NCBI GenBank assembly: GCA_000969725.1
Contig: JXSR01S011567.1
DNA: 39,896 bases
Source of the DNA: Ophiothrix spiculata
Lineage: Eukaryota; Echinodermata; Ophiuroidea; Amphilepidida; Ophiotrichidae
Reading direction: 5' to 3' (one strand)
The translations under genes and the position numbers were made by a program. Below, one piece after another: positions 11,206-20,982 of this stretch. Position 1 is the first letter of the stretch, and every line of letters begins with the position of its first letter. Below the pieces are notes generated by a model. That model made no database searches. It had not been told where the DNA came from and worked only from the letters and a program-made list of their open reading frames with translations.

Positions 11206-11668
11206 AACATGACGTATATAGAAAAGAAACAAAAATGTAGGTCACCATCTTTCGCGGTGTCATGTTGTGTTTAGGAGGACTTTTGAATGATCAAACTATC
11301 TACGTTGTTAGGTTTTAAGAATCACGCATCAGACAAAACAATTTGTCAATGAAAATGGATTTTAGTCTAGACGAAACTGAAAGGATTAATCTGTTAAGCC
11401 GAAAACATACTCGGCCTCCAAACAAAATTTTCGCTACCAAACATTTGGTCGTGACGTCAAAATAACGAGTAACTTCAACACCGAGTTCAGACAAATAAAA
11501 TTTCGCGCCAGATTGCACATGCTATTAAATTGCCATATACATTGGACCAAATGTTTGCTACCCGTTCATACTTTAAGTTCGATGGCAAATATTTGGTGAC
11601 GTCACGACCAAATGTTTTGTAGGAAAAATTTTGTATGATTTCGCCTTTACTGTATCATCATTTGAGTT
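11206..11668 (+). repeat. Repeat B, copy 2 (interrupted by a MITE)
   Basis: Second copy of 8352-8575. The similarity runs to CGAAACTGAAA at 11382, is interrupted by a MITE with TTA target duplications, and resumes at TTACTGTATCATCATTTGAG (11647). Confidence 0.82.
11397..11646. mobile_element. Foldback MITE with TTA target duplication (Harbinger-like)
   Basis: A 250-bp insertion flanked by TTA at 11394-11396 and 11647-11649. The arms 11422-11459 and 11597-11634 are near-perfect inverted repeats of about 38 bp (ACAAAATTTT...ACATTTGGTCGTGACGTCA), each ending inward in the palindrome TGACGTCA. The outermost termini, AGCCGAAAACATAC and AGGCGAAATCATAC (reverse complement), also match. The related copy at 8540-8555 has one TTA and no insert, which supports both the boundaries and the 3-bp target duplication. 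A TWA target duplication fits the PIF/Harbinger superfamily. No transposase is present. Confidence 0.85.
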
Positions 11669-11852
11669 AGTTTAGGATCATTGAAAATCGAATCGTCTCT
11701 TCTTGAGAGAGTGCCATGGATGACATGTCGTTATTTTTTTTTAAAGTTTCATTGTTTAAAAATACATGTAAACATATGTTCATTGCAAATAAAAAACGAG
11801 AAAAATCAAATAAAAAAATAATTATTATAATAAAAAAGGGTAAACAGGACAA

Positions 11853-12657
11853 CATGAAATTTTCTGGTAAAATGACAAATAAATTACCAAATTGATATTA
11901 CAACATTCTGACGTGTCAGTTACCTTTGTCTAAAGGGCTGATGTTTACATATAAACCCAAGGGGGATATTGAAGCCCCTCATTTTTAAGAACAACAACAA
12001 TTTGCTATAAAAGTTCTAAATAACGGACTTTCATTGGATTGTTTTGCTAATAAAAAAGGAAAATAATGTCAACACGCCTTGCAAGTTTCATCCTCATAAG
12101 ATGCATGCATTTTTCAAAAATGACGACATTTTCGAGGGGCCTCGCAAATCCCGTCTCCTGACAACAACCCAACGTTGATGGCCTACCCTAACACCACCTT
12201 TCTATTTTTTCATCAAAATGACCGCAAAAGATATAACTCAAATATCTGGAGTCGGTTGCTTTTGCGTTTTTTGGGGCGGGGAATAGCTTTAGGGAGGTTG
12301 CATCAACCTTCCTGGGTATCCGAGGATTAATTATATTTACTGGAATGATTGATAACCCGCTTTTATAATTGCGTAGATAATACAATATAACAAAATGCAG
12401 AGAGAGTAAATAGTGATGGAATCCTCCAGAGCTATACAATTTATTGAAAGGATGGTTGAAAGAAAACTACAATGAGTTGTATAACAAAACACTAATACTA
12501 TGTATGTTTCGTATACTTCGAGAGGAGGGGACTTAAAGGCTCCGGGCTATGATATCATAACAGCAGCAGATAATTGAAAGCTTTAGAAGAAACATTTTTC
12601 ACAAACTTTGATATCTAATTTGGAATAAAGAAACGTGTCCAACTGACTATATTATAT
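11853..12657 (+). repeat. 805-bp duplicated block, copy 2
   Basis: Near-identical to 10092-10896. After TTATAT at 12652-12657 the two flanks are unrelated, so this is not one simple tandem duplication of a 1,761-bp unit. The piggyBac-like element inside it spans about 11951-12330 and the shared 83-codon minus frame lies at 12188-12439. Confidence 0.95.
11951..12330. mobile_element. piggyBac-like MITE, second degenerate copy
   Basis: Same element as at 10190-10569, carried along in the duplicated block rather than inserted independently. The right end CCGAGGATTAA lies at about 12319-12330. Confidence 0.58.
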
Positions 12658-14589
12658 CAGCTTAACAAGGAATATTTTCCCCGAATTGTTTGCCGTCACG
12701 TGATATACGGTCACTCAGATAAAAAAAATCATTGTTCAGATATTGAAAATTCCCGAATGTGAATCGCTTTCTTGTACAAAGGTGTACTAACTAGTTTTAT
12801 TTCTTATAGTTAGTTGATTCTCCCAAAATATCAGGTAAAAATAACATGTTATAGAAAAGTGTTTGATTCTGTCAGGCAAGAGGATCTTTGGGAAACAATG
12901 ATGTCCTTTCGGGTATCAAGTGTACATTAAAGAAAGTAACAAATAAACTCATTGCTTCTAAATATTTGGTATCAATTAGTATTTTTTTATGTTTTACACT
13001 TATCGATTGCGTTTTTCATAACGCTAGGTATAAGTTTCAAATGACGGTTCATTAAGTAAAAGCATAAAAGATCAAAGTCCAATTCAGCCAAATGTCTATT
13101 GCTAAAATATAACCATGGTTGTTACGGTTAAGCACTGTTTTCTGTCAACATAGAGTCATCTCCTATCAGACTGTCACCGATTGTACCATAACGCAAAACA
13201 AATTGACCCTGGCCATAAATAATTTATTTTAAAACATATAAAAAAGGGGTACCACCTATTCCATTAGCATAAGATGGTAACCACACCTTGTAATAAAGTA
13301 ACCATTCTGAAAAAAAAAATCTGAAAACTGAATTGTTTCATTTCTCGTACTATATAGACGATTATATCATTTGACAATTATATTCAAGAGAGGTCAAATA
13401 TGTTCCCTTGTTTGACAAAAAGTTTATGTGACAGCTGATGTTCATCATCCCCATTCATGACGAGCCTTTTTCCTTATTATAAGAATATCCATCATGTTAT
13501 CAAATTACCGATATTTATATTCATTCATTATCATTTGTTCACGTTCATTTAAAAAAAAACATCATCATCAACATGCTTTATATTCCAACATGCTCCTATA
13601 ATCAACATTCCTGCACCATGACAAAATCAACTATCAGGAGCTGTGCGTTTTATTTTTAGCAAAGAATTTTTAAGGGAACAGTTTCTTGAAAATGCGATGT
13701 AAGCCGGAAAATGCTAGGAAAAGAAAAACGACTACTTTCAATCATTATACATCACATTTTACAATCAAAGGAATGCATGCATACAGATATAATGATACTG
13801 AAATGACGCAAGTAGAAACCGTAACTTTTCATGTACTTAAAATATTCCAGTCTGTTTGCTACTAATGAGGAGAATGACAGCGTCGTCGGTAGAAGTTGTG
13901 AGTAATGTGTCATGCTTGGATTGCGTTTGAACGCGTAATGAGTAAAAGGATGTGCCTTTTAATATTCAAATTATACATGTATATATCAGACAAGGATTCA
14001 GGATCACTACCTCTGCTTCTGACCCTTCATGAGTCAGCATAACTATTTTGTTCATTCCACAAATTATCATCAAACACATAAAAACTGATCCCAGGAGAGA
14101 TTTCATCATCATTAAAATATTCACTATGTTGAAATAATTCCAGTTATTTGGCTTTGCCATTTGCGTGTTGTTTGTTTCTGTAAACTATGAAAACAATTAC
14201 ATTGATCTCGAATCTAAACTATATCAAACATACCATTTTTCGAAGATAATGTTTTAATTAAAGGACCCCTAGTCCAATTGGGTCACAATTTTTTAATCGT
14301 GGATTTTGGTACCAAAATATTACTCATAATTGTCATTGCCATGTAAAAATTTACGGCTGGAACATGTACTTTCATTTTTAAGTAAAATCTTCCCATACTT
14401 ACTACCTCATACCCAAGGAACTTTACGTGTGAACATTTGTTATGGGAATTGAATTAAGGAGTATCACAAAACACATCCTGCCTGTCTGACATTTTACTGT
14501 GAGCTCTTGTTTCACCATCAATATATTAAGCAGTGATTCACAGCAAGCATCTGATTGAGTAGTAGCTCCCTGCAAAATTTACTCTGCCT
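12658..14589. other. Long stretch without recognisable features
   Basis: A+T-rich DNA with scattered short low-complexity runs (CATCATCATCA near 13560). The 64-codon minus frame at 13966-14160 is unrecognised. No repeat partner elsewhere in the window was noticed. Confidence 0.45.
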
Positions 14590-14935
14590 GAAATTAATCT
14601 AGTTGTGGAGGCCTTCATATATGCGTTCCAACTTCCAAAATGCCAACCAGACAAGGGCCTTGCGTCTAACAAAGTCTTTTGAACTGGAGGCAATCATACA
14701 ACCAAGATATTTGGAGTCAGCGACAAGGTGGATGCACTCGCCATAAACTTGAAGGAGTGAAAGTCGATTACAGCTGGCAGTGATGTACGGTATCTTGTCT
14801 TTAGCACACTGATGATAATCCCAAATTCTTCAGCTGCAGCTGCTGTTTTTGACAACTGTGCTTGAGCTCTAGTGATTGAAGGCACCAGTAAGACAATATC
14901 GGCAAAATTCATGTCATGTAAGACTTTGGCTGGCT
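14590..14935 (-). pseudogene. LINE reverse-transcriptase fragment (catalytic region to thumb)
   Basis: On the minus strand the frame MNFADIVLLVPSITRAQAQL then SKTAAAAEEFGIIISVLKT corresponds to the catalytic strand and following helix of a non-LTR RT. A frameshift leads to VYGECIHLVADSKYLGCMIA, then SSSKDFVRRKALVWLAFWKL, the YLG and RKALAW.AFWKL thumb motifs. The invariant FADD motif reads FADI, so one catalytic aspartate codon is lost. A stop follows at GLHN. This fragment covers just the part that is deleted from the LINE at 1100-1803, and the two may belong to one family. Confidence 0.85.
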
Positions 14936-16295
14936 ATTAGAACAACCAACTCGTATTTGGACAATTTACTGCTATTGCACCGCTTGCCTTGAACAATAAG
15001 GAGGATGACGGTAGAAAGGAGTATTCCTTTGGTGTAATAGCTTATTGTTCCTCATTTACCATAAGAATAAGCACTAGCACTTTAATCACAAATCATATTT
15101 CGACTTTCCGTAAAACATTCCGCATTCTAGGTACTATCTTCACCACTATACATATATACATAACCATTCCTGTTAAACTTAAGTATTCATAGGAAAAGAT
15201 AAAGTATTTTGTGTTTTGAATACTAGTTATTATTGGTTCACGATGTATAAAAAGGTTATGAACAGAGACCGCTTATAGTTGAAGATCAAAGATAAATATA
15301 ATATGTCACATATCAAAGTACTGAAACCCCCTCTCACTTGACACGGATTTTCGTGACACACAGACACTTGAAATCGAATAATGTCAATTTAAATAATCTA
15401 GTTAACATGATTGATATGTAGTTAGTACTTTCTTGTATTCCTGAATCCTGGTCTCCGTCACCTGCATGTATCTAGTTTCTCTTTGGTTTCACACGCAGCT
15501 GTTGGAACTCTCGGGAACTAATGGAATAATTAATGTTATTTTGCCCACGTACATTGTTCTCATTACGACGAGAACATGCTGAATATAACAACATCTTCAT
15601 TTCATGAAACTAAATGCCTTTATCATACATAAAATGACTAACAATTATGAGACCGTCCATCCCATACAAGCCGTAAATGCAGCAAACTTCATAACAATTC
15701 ATAATCCTTATGCTAACTTCAAAACTCCAGCTAAGGTTGATTTTTAAGGACAACCAACAGACAATATAGTGCTTACTAATCTTTAAACACGTTTAACTCA
15801 GTTATACATTTTACTCCAAGATAACCTTCAATGGAACGTGGCTTGACTTCTGGATATCGAGAAGCTTAAACAATTTTATCAAAAGTTTTAGAACATTTTG
15901 ATACGAAGAAAATGATATCCTTGTGTATTTTTAAATAAGATTATGATCCATTTTGTTGCAATTCCAATGTAAATTAGCTATTTGAGCGGCCATTTAGAAT
16001 TTGGAAGATCGATATTAACTTCTTTCTGACTAATGTAACCTCTATAATATCCACCCCTTAAGCAACATTTTTCAAGAATACCTTTGGACATACAGTACGT
16101 GTTTTAGAAGTGGGTTTGAAGCCATAATAATAAAATTCTCGTATTGTGGAGGCCATATGTACTAAAAATCGATTTTGTTTTACCCCCAAATAGCTCAAAC
16201 ATTTTGGAGCCAGTTTTGTCTTTTTGTTTTTCAATTTTTTTTTAAGGCCAGTTGAATACCTATGCAAAATAATTGAATAATTTTCATCTGTGTAA
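14936..16295. other. A+T-rich stretch, nothing recognised
   Basis: The small frames at 14989-15192 (+) and 16058-16321 (-) have no recognisable motifs; the second runs into the MITE at 16296. Confidence 0.45.
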
Positions 16296-16543
16296 GGGGA
16301 GACACGTAAACTAATCGGCAACGCGATTCAGATATCTGCACTAGTTGGAACAGTCTATTTTTCCACTAATCTTAAATATATCGATAATTTCTCTTTTCAA
16401 CACATTTGGTTGTGTGATTGTGGATTATATCTATGATTTTAAAGCATCAAATTGAATAAATTCTAGCTTGATACCCCAAATTTGGCTTTGCCGTCTAGTT
16501 CAGATAACGGCAAGCGGTTGCCGATTAGTTTACGTGTCTCCCC
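16296..16543. mobile_element. PIF/Harbinger-like MITE
   Basis: A 248-bp segment flanked by TAA at 16293-16295 and 16544-16546. The terminal inverted repeat is exact over GGGGAGACACGTAAACTAAT then CGGCAA at the left, with its complement ending GTGTCTCCCC at 16534-16543. A weaker match continues inward to CAGATA/TATCTG and CTAG. A 3-bp TWA duplication and a GGG-starting terminus are typical of PIF/Harbinger. It has no coding capacity. Confidence 0.85.
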
Positions 16544-16844
16544 TAACTAATTTATTGCGCGTTCAAGGTATGCATATCGTGATGGAAAGAAGTTTTAGCT
16601 CGTGCATGGCCATCTGTGTGAACCTTATTAGCAATTTTAAAGAAATTCAACCGCAAAACATTAAACAAAAATTTACCTCAAGAACCTCATAGTTTACTAA
16701 TTTTACCAAAAATATAGTTAGTTATGACCACCACAACTGCTACATACAGCACATGTATAGTGTTTTTATATGGTAGACAATCTAAACCTTTATTTCACAC
16801 TTTATTTATATAAATGTTATTAATGTTTTCTGCTAAGAGCAATC

Positions 16845-17030
16845 AACGGCAGTCTCGGATTTCGTTGTTGATCTGATGCTGACCTTCATGAAAGATAATC
16901 CTGACAATCAATCCATCAAAATTGAACAAACAAAACCCAATATCCGTTCCGCTCCTGGTATGATGTTTTTTATCGTCCATATCTGTCCCAAGGTTAACAT
17001 AATGTCCTTAAACGAATCTTAAGAGATTGT
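16845..17030 (-). repeat. Dispersed repeat F, minus copy
   Basis: The reverse complement matches 30930-31110 and 32270-32435. Shared anchors are GGGCATTATG-like text, AACCTTGGGACA, GGATATTGGGTTTTGTTTGT, GATTGATTGTC and GATTATCTTTCATGAAG. Its function is unknown. Confidence 0.75.
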
Positions 17031-17187
17031 ATGTCGGTAACTTGAACATATTAAAGAATTGATGACAGGATTGTATATAGTGCGTAATAAGTGCATTTCA
17101 ATCAGCACCGACAATGTTAATAAACCCTTTTCTTAAGCAAGGCTTTGATTAAATAAGGAAAAAGGCTCATACGTGATGGTGATAAAA

Positions 17188-17224
17188 TATACAAATGAAG
17201 GTTGAAACTTCTGCATCACAAATA
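17188..17224 (+). repeat. Outer foldback: left arm, first part
   Basis: TATACAAATGAAGGTTGAAA followed by CTTCTGCATCACAAATA is the inverted counterpart of 18761-18797. The arm is interrupted here by the GTTTAG-rich element and resumes at about 18449. Confidence 0.85.
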
Positions 17225-17556
17225 CACTGTAAATTAGGTGTTTAGATCCTAAACACAAATCTAAACACTATTTTGTCCAGACTTTTGACACATGTCGAAG
17301 TGCTAAACACGTTTAGATGCTAAACGTGTTTAGCATCTAAACATGTGTAGTATCTAAGCACTAAAGCTAAACACTAGTTTGTCCAGACTTTTGACACACA
17401 TTTAAATGATAAACATGTCTGTGACATTAGCATGTTTAGCATTTAAACGTCATGATCATCTAAATGTTTAGAATGTAAACATACAAAAATGATAGCATGT
17501 TTAGATTCTAAACATCTTCCAAAGGAGCTGCAAATCACTGTAGTTTTAACATATTT

Positions 17557-18006
17557 CTGTGGAACAAATAAAATTCGTAGTAGGACGCTATTTTGGCGTT
17601 GATGTGCATGGGAGACGCATTTTCAGGTAAGACAGGATATAAGTTTTGTTGAATTTTGATGATCGCCATGTGTGTACACCATCGCATGCATAGTAAGCTT
17701 ACACACATAAAGTCATGACAGTACTAATACATTGCATCTAAATCCATGATATTACATGCACACTGCATGATATGACAACAAATTTGAACATGTATATTCG
17801 TGATGCACATAATATTGATATTGTGTAAAACCATGAAACTGCAATGTATTAGTACTGTATGTGCCTAAGCTTACAATGCATGCGATGGTGTACACACATG
17901 GCGATCATCAAAATTCAACAAAACTTATTTCCTGTCTTACCTGAAAATGCGTCTTCCACATCCACGCCAAAATGGCGTCATACTACGAATTTTATTTGTT
18001 CCACAG
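17557..18006. repeat. 450-bp imperfect palindrome
   Basis: The left arm starts CTGTGGAACAAATAAAATTC and the right arm ends with its complement GAATTTTATTTGTTCCACAG. Arms of roughly 180-190 bp match through GACGCATTTTCAGGTAAGAC, GATGATCGCCATGTGTGTAC, ACCATCGCATGCAT and CAGTACTAATACATTGCA. A spacer of about 90 bp lies near 17740-17830. It could be a nested foldback element or the core of the surrounding element. Confidence 0.85.
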
Positions 18007-18017
18007 ATGCGTTCTGC

Positions 18018-18096
18018 AAACCAAAAAAAGGGATTTGAACCCTCAATATTCATTGTATTACTCCGGATTACACACTGCACGGCTTTGATAATCGCG
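18018..18096 (-). repeat. tRNA-like relic with B box and T run
   Basis: The minus strand reads GTGCAGTGTGTAATCCGGAG, about 25 further bases, then GAGGGTTCAAATCCC followed directly by seven T. The B box is excellent and the T run would act as a Pol III terminator. The A box is poor and the acceptor stem is at best CAAAG/CTTTG. It is probably a SINE head or tRNA pseudogene. Confidence 0.4.
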
Positions 18097-18448
18097 TCTC
18101 AAAATTTCAGATCAGCAAACGATTCTTTTGACCAATGAAACGCGCCGTTTGATGTCACGTGTTCAGAAAGTGTTTAATTGCTAAATGGTCATGTTTAGAT
18201 GACGTTTAGCATAATTGTTTGTCCCTGCCAATACAGTGTTTAAAGTCTAAACAGTTACAGCTAAACATGTTTAGCAAGCGATTAGCCCTTGTAGACGCTT
18301 ATGTTTGAAACACTTAATGCTATAGATTTAAACACGTGTCAGATATCTATGCACATTTGATGTTTAGGGAATAAACATACGTGTTTAGGGGTGTTTAGGA
18401 ATAAATCACGTTTAGCTTTTCGTAAGTGTTTAATCTCTAAACATTACA

Positions 18449-18506
18449 TTTACTAACCTCGTTTGGAGGCCTTTCGCACAGATACCATCTGGCGTCGTCA
18501 GCAAGC
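18449..18506 (+). repeat. Outer foldback: left arm, second part
   Basis: AACCTCGTTTGGAGGCCTTT, CGCACAGATACCATCTGGCG and TCGTCAGC match the reverse complement of 18706-18756 with one or two differences. Together with 17188-17224 it rebuilds the left arm once the GTTTAG element is disregarded. Confidence 0.85.
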
Positions 18507-18709
18507 GGATTAAGGAACATATTACGACCAGATCATCCTCTACATCCGCAGTATCTGAACACCTCAAGACAGAAAAACACCATTTTGACCCCCAAAACGT
18601 CAAAGTTCTTGCCAGGGAATCAAAAGACTTTTCAAGGAAAATCTTGGAAGTTACGTCACCATCAGCGTTTCCAGAGACGATCAGAAATCATTACATTTCT
18701 CATTGCTGA
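18500..18709 (+). pseudogene. Retroelement C-terminal fragment (Penelope/GIY-YIG-like), between foldback arms
   Basis: The frame gives SKRIKEHITTRSSSTSAVSE, then HLKTEKHHFDPQNVKVLARE and SKDFSRKILEV before a stop at 18707. The order R..EH, SAVSEH, H.(F/I)D, VKVLARES and RK..E resembles the C-terminal part of GIY-YIG-bearing domains found at the ends of Penelope-like and some other retroelement polyproteins. No GIY-YIG catalytic core precedes it. About 65 codons survive, filling the spacer between the two inverted arms. It is likely a captured or truncated fragment with no expected activity. The family name is tentative. Confidence 0.55.
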
Positions 18710-18797
18710 CGACGCCAGATGGTATCTGAGCGAAAGGCCTCCAAACGAGGTTATAGTAAATATTTGTGATGCAGAAGTTTCAACCTTCATTTGTATA
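18706..18797 (-). repeat. Outer foldback: right arm, uninterrupted
   Basis: Its reverse complement runs from TATACAAATGAAGG through CATCACAAATATTTACTATA to ACCTCGTTTGGAGGCC without a break. It therefore shows what the left arm looked like before the GTTTAG element inserted. A 12-bp string AAGGCTTTGATT directly follows it (18798 area) and also occurs at 17139-17150 to the left of the structure. Confidence 0.85.
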
Positions 18798-19509
18798 AGG
18801 CTTTGATTGTTTTATAGTAGATAATGATAAATGTTTAAACTATTAATAAACGAGATTTTGTTCTCATTTTATTTCAACTTTAATACCCCTCTTTTCATTG
18901 AATATACTTGATTTTCAGTATTTTTTCTTTGTTTAAGAAAATGAATAACACAATAACTGCAGTCTAATACACTTGAATCTTTCATATTAATGACGTTTTT
19001 TTCATGAGGTTCATGTATGGGCGTGTCAGATCTGCAATAATACTTATGGCATTCGGGTTATGGTTCACAGATAAATAAAATTAAACAAAAAACACTTCTT
19101 GGTAATTCATGGCCCGGTAATGCTTCAAACAGTAGCCTTCGGTTATGAGCGAGGATAAATGGTTTAGAGTCATGAAAATGTAACCATCAAAAATGTGTAT
19201 AATCAGTAGTACATCGAACTTAGGGTGGATATTTTCAAAATACTTGTATACTTGTTTATTTAAATCCATCTTCTTTCAAAAACAAAATAAAGAAATAATG
19301 AATTGTCAGTACACCAACCGAACCCATTGTTTAAGTTCCACCTTGCCATGAGAAACAAAATCCGTCCAAATCAACCTTGTCAAATTGTCCACATTAAAAA
19401 TCTTCTTTAGACTGCAATCTTTCTCTAAGTGCACTATAAGACATCACATTGTTTGGAAATAAGTTTTCATTTCTCGAAACGTGACTAACAGTGCAAGCTA
19501 ATTTCACTC
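18798..19509. other. A+T-rich stretch, nothing recognised
   Basis: The small minus frame at 19081-19269 is unrecognised. No repeat partner was found. Confidence 0.45.
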
Positions 19510-19615
19510 AATGTTGTTTTATCATGGAGCTTATTCTCTGCAAAGCGTGTGCAAACGTGACTTTTGCTTCCGATGGACAAAATGACTATCGATTTTATTT
19601 TTCTGAAAGGCATAA
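19510..19615 (+). repeat. Repeat A core, copy 3 (partial)
   Basis: ATGTTGTTTTATCATGGAGC, TTATTCTCTGCAAAGCGTGT, CAAACGTGACTTTTGCTTCC and ATGACTATCGATTTT follow the end part of repeat A (6671-6770) with moderate divergence. The rest of repeat A is not present here. Confidence 0.7.
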
Positions 19616-20454
19616 AATACGAATTTAAACCTGAAAGATATCTTTTATGTGGTTGATCTGGATTTTGGAAGACAGTGAGTAAGAGTATGGCTAGATACTT
19701 CACTTTAAACCCATTCGCTGGTCGGTGAACGCTGATATTTTACGACATTCATACACATCGAACATTCAAGCAGATATGACTCAAAGTGGGCTTGGAAGTT
19801 TTATTTGATACTTAAATTGAGTGTTTCTAGATACTTTTTCTAATTATTTTTTTTCTGAATTACGGGTAATATTTGGCATTAGATTTGATTGGATTGGCCA
19901 TATTTACTCGAGAAATTGTAATCTGTAAGGTGATTTTGGCCAAGCATACCCACTAGTTTGCAGAAAACACAATCGCAAAGGCACAAGGGTTTTTCGTTCT
20001 GATAAATCGATATCAAACCGTTCCACCACTTGCAGCAAAGTAAATCGAGTTAAGAAATGCAGAACTTTCCATTGCGTTTTTTATGTCGTCGGCTTCCACA
20101 GTTTGCTTGCGTTTGAATGTGAATTTATTAGCACTGTTGTTTGGGGTGAAATTTATTGGTAATCATTAGAAACGCAACGCATTGCGTTTTAAGTATGTAA
20201 TCAGCTCAAAGGAGCTGCGAAAGCCTGAGATAAAGTGCTATCCCAAAAAATAACTGGAAACCGTGAACCTACAAGGACAATATGATATTGGATGTTATAG
20301 ATCTTGTTCCTTGTTAAGAAATACTGCACGCTTCCATGGCTCGAACCTCAAGTATATCAATGATTAATGGCGTTTCAGTGGACTCTGAATTAAGGAGAAC
20401 TAAAAATGAAGGATTAAGGTGAGCATCTGACTCAAAATTGAAGAGTTGACATTC
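19616..20454. other. Unannotated stretch
   Basis: No gene or repeat partner recognised. The string AACGCAA and its complement recur near 20075 and 20170-20190 without clear structure. Confidence 0.45.
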
Positions 20455-20735
20455 AAAACGGCTTACATCAATTTGTGTCGCAAAATTCCTGATAATGATT
20501 TATTAATTCTTTACTATATGTCTTAAGGTTTTAATAAGGTTTAATTTACATAATTCATCGAATAGTATTTTAATAAATTGGCTATTGATTCTTTGTTGCA
20601 AATGGTTGTAAACCGTTTTGTAGGACAACTCATCAAATTTCAAAATTTAGAACCACCTATCTTCTAAAATGTTTGCAAAATTTCTTTTTTAATTGATATC
20701 CTTTATAAATATCAAATTTCAACATCTGGGCATGT
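20455..20735 (+). repeat. Dispersed repeat D, copy 1
   Basis: Aligns with 26610-26890: TGTGTCGCAAAATTC, ATAATTCATC, AAATAGT-type text, CCGTTTTG, ACTCATCAAATTTCAA and TTTGCAAAATTT occur in the same order. Both are moderately diverged and non-coding. Confidence 0.75.
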
Positions 20736-20982
20736 TTAATATAAAAGTTACCATATAAGGGCATTATGTCGTTTTTATCCAAATATGGTCATCATACTAT
20801 ATAAAGTATCATTTTCGGGATTTTAACCCACTTGGGAAGTTTTTTCAGCATTTTCTTTTTGTCAGGACGATGCACAAGTTAAAGGTCTTTAAGAATCTAT
20901 CAAAGTTCATTTAAAAAAATGGTCTATAAGCCGTTTTGCAATTCAGCTCTTCAAATAAGTGCAAACCGATCGCAATAATAAC

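Larger units (their letters stand above)
17225..18448. mobile_element. GTTTAG/CTAAAC-palindrome element (about 1.2 kb)
   Basis: This segment interrupts one arm of the outer foldback, whose other arm is uninterrupted. Its two flanks (17225-17520 and 18160-18448) are packed with short palindromes such as GTTTAGATGCTAAAC and GTTTAGCATCTAAAC, well over a dozen half-sites in all. The ends are related inverted repeats (CTGTAAATTAGGTGTTTAGA at the left; TGTAATGTTTAGAGATTAAA when the right end is read in reverse). Such dense subterminal sites are expected for transposase binding. The middle is a separate large palindrome (17557-18006). There is no transposase frame, so it is non-autonomous and the superfamily is unassigned. 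Confidence 0.7.

Noticed and set aside
17225..18448. CRISPR-like array because of regularly recurring short palindromes
   Set aside because: Spacing is irregular, motifs are degenerate, and the setting is an animal transposon-rich region.
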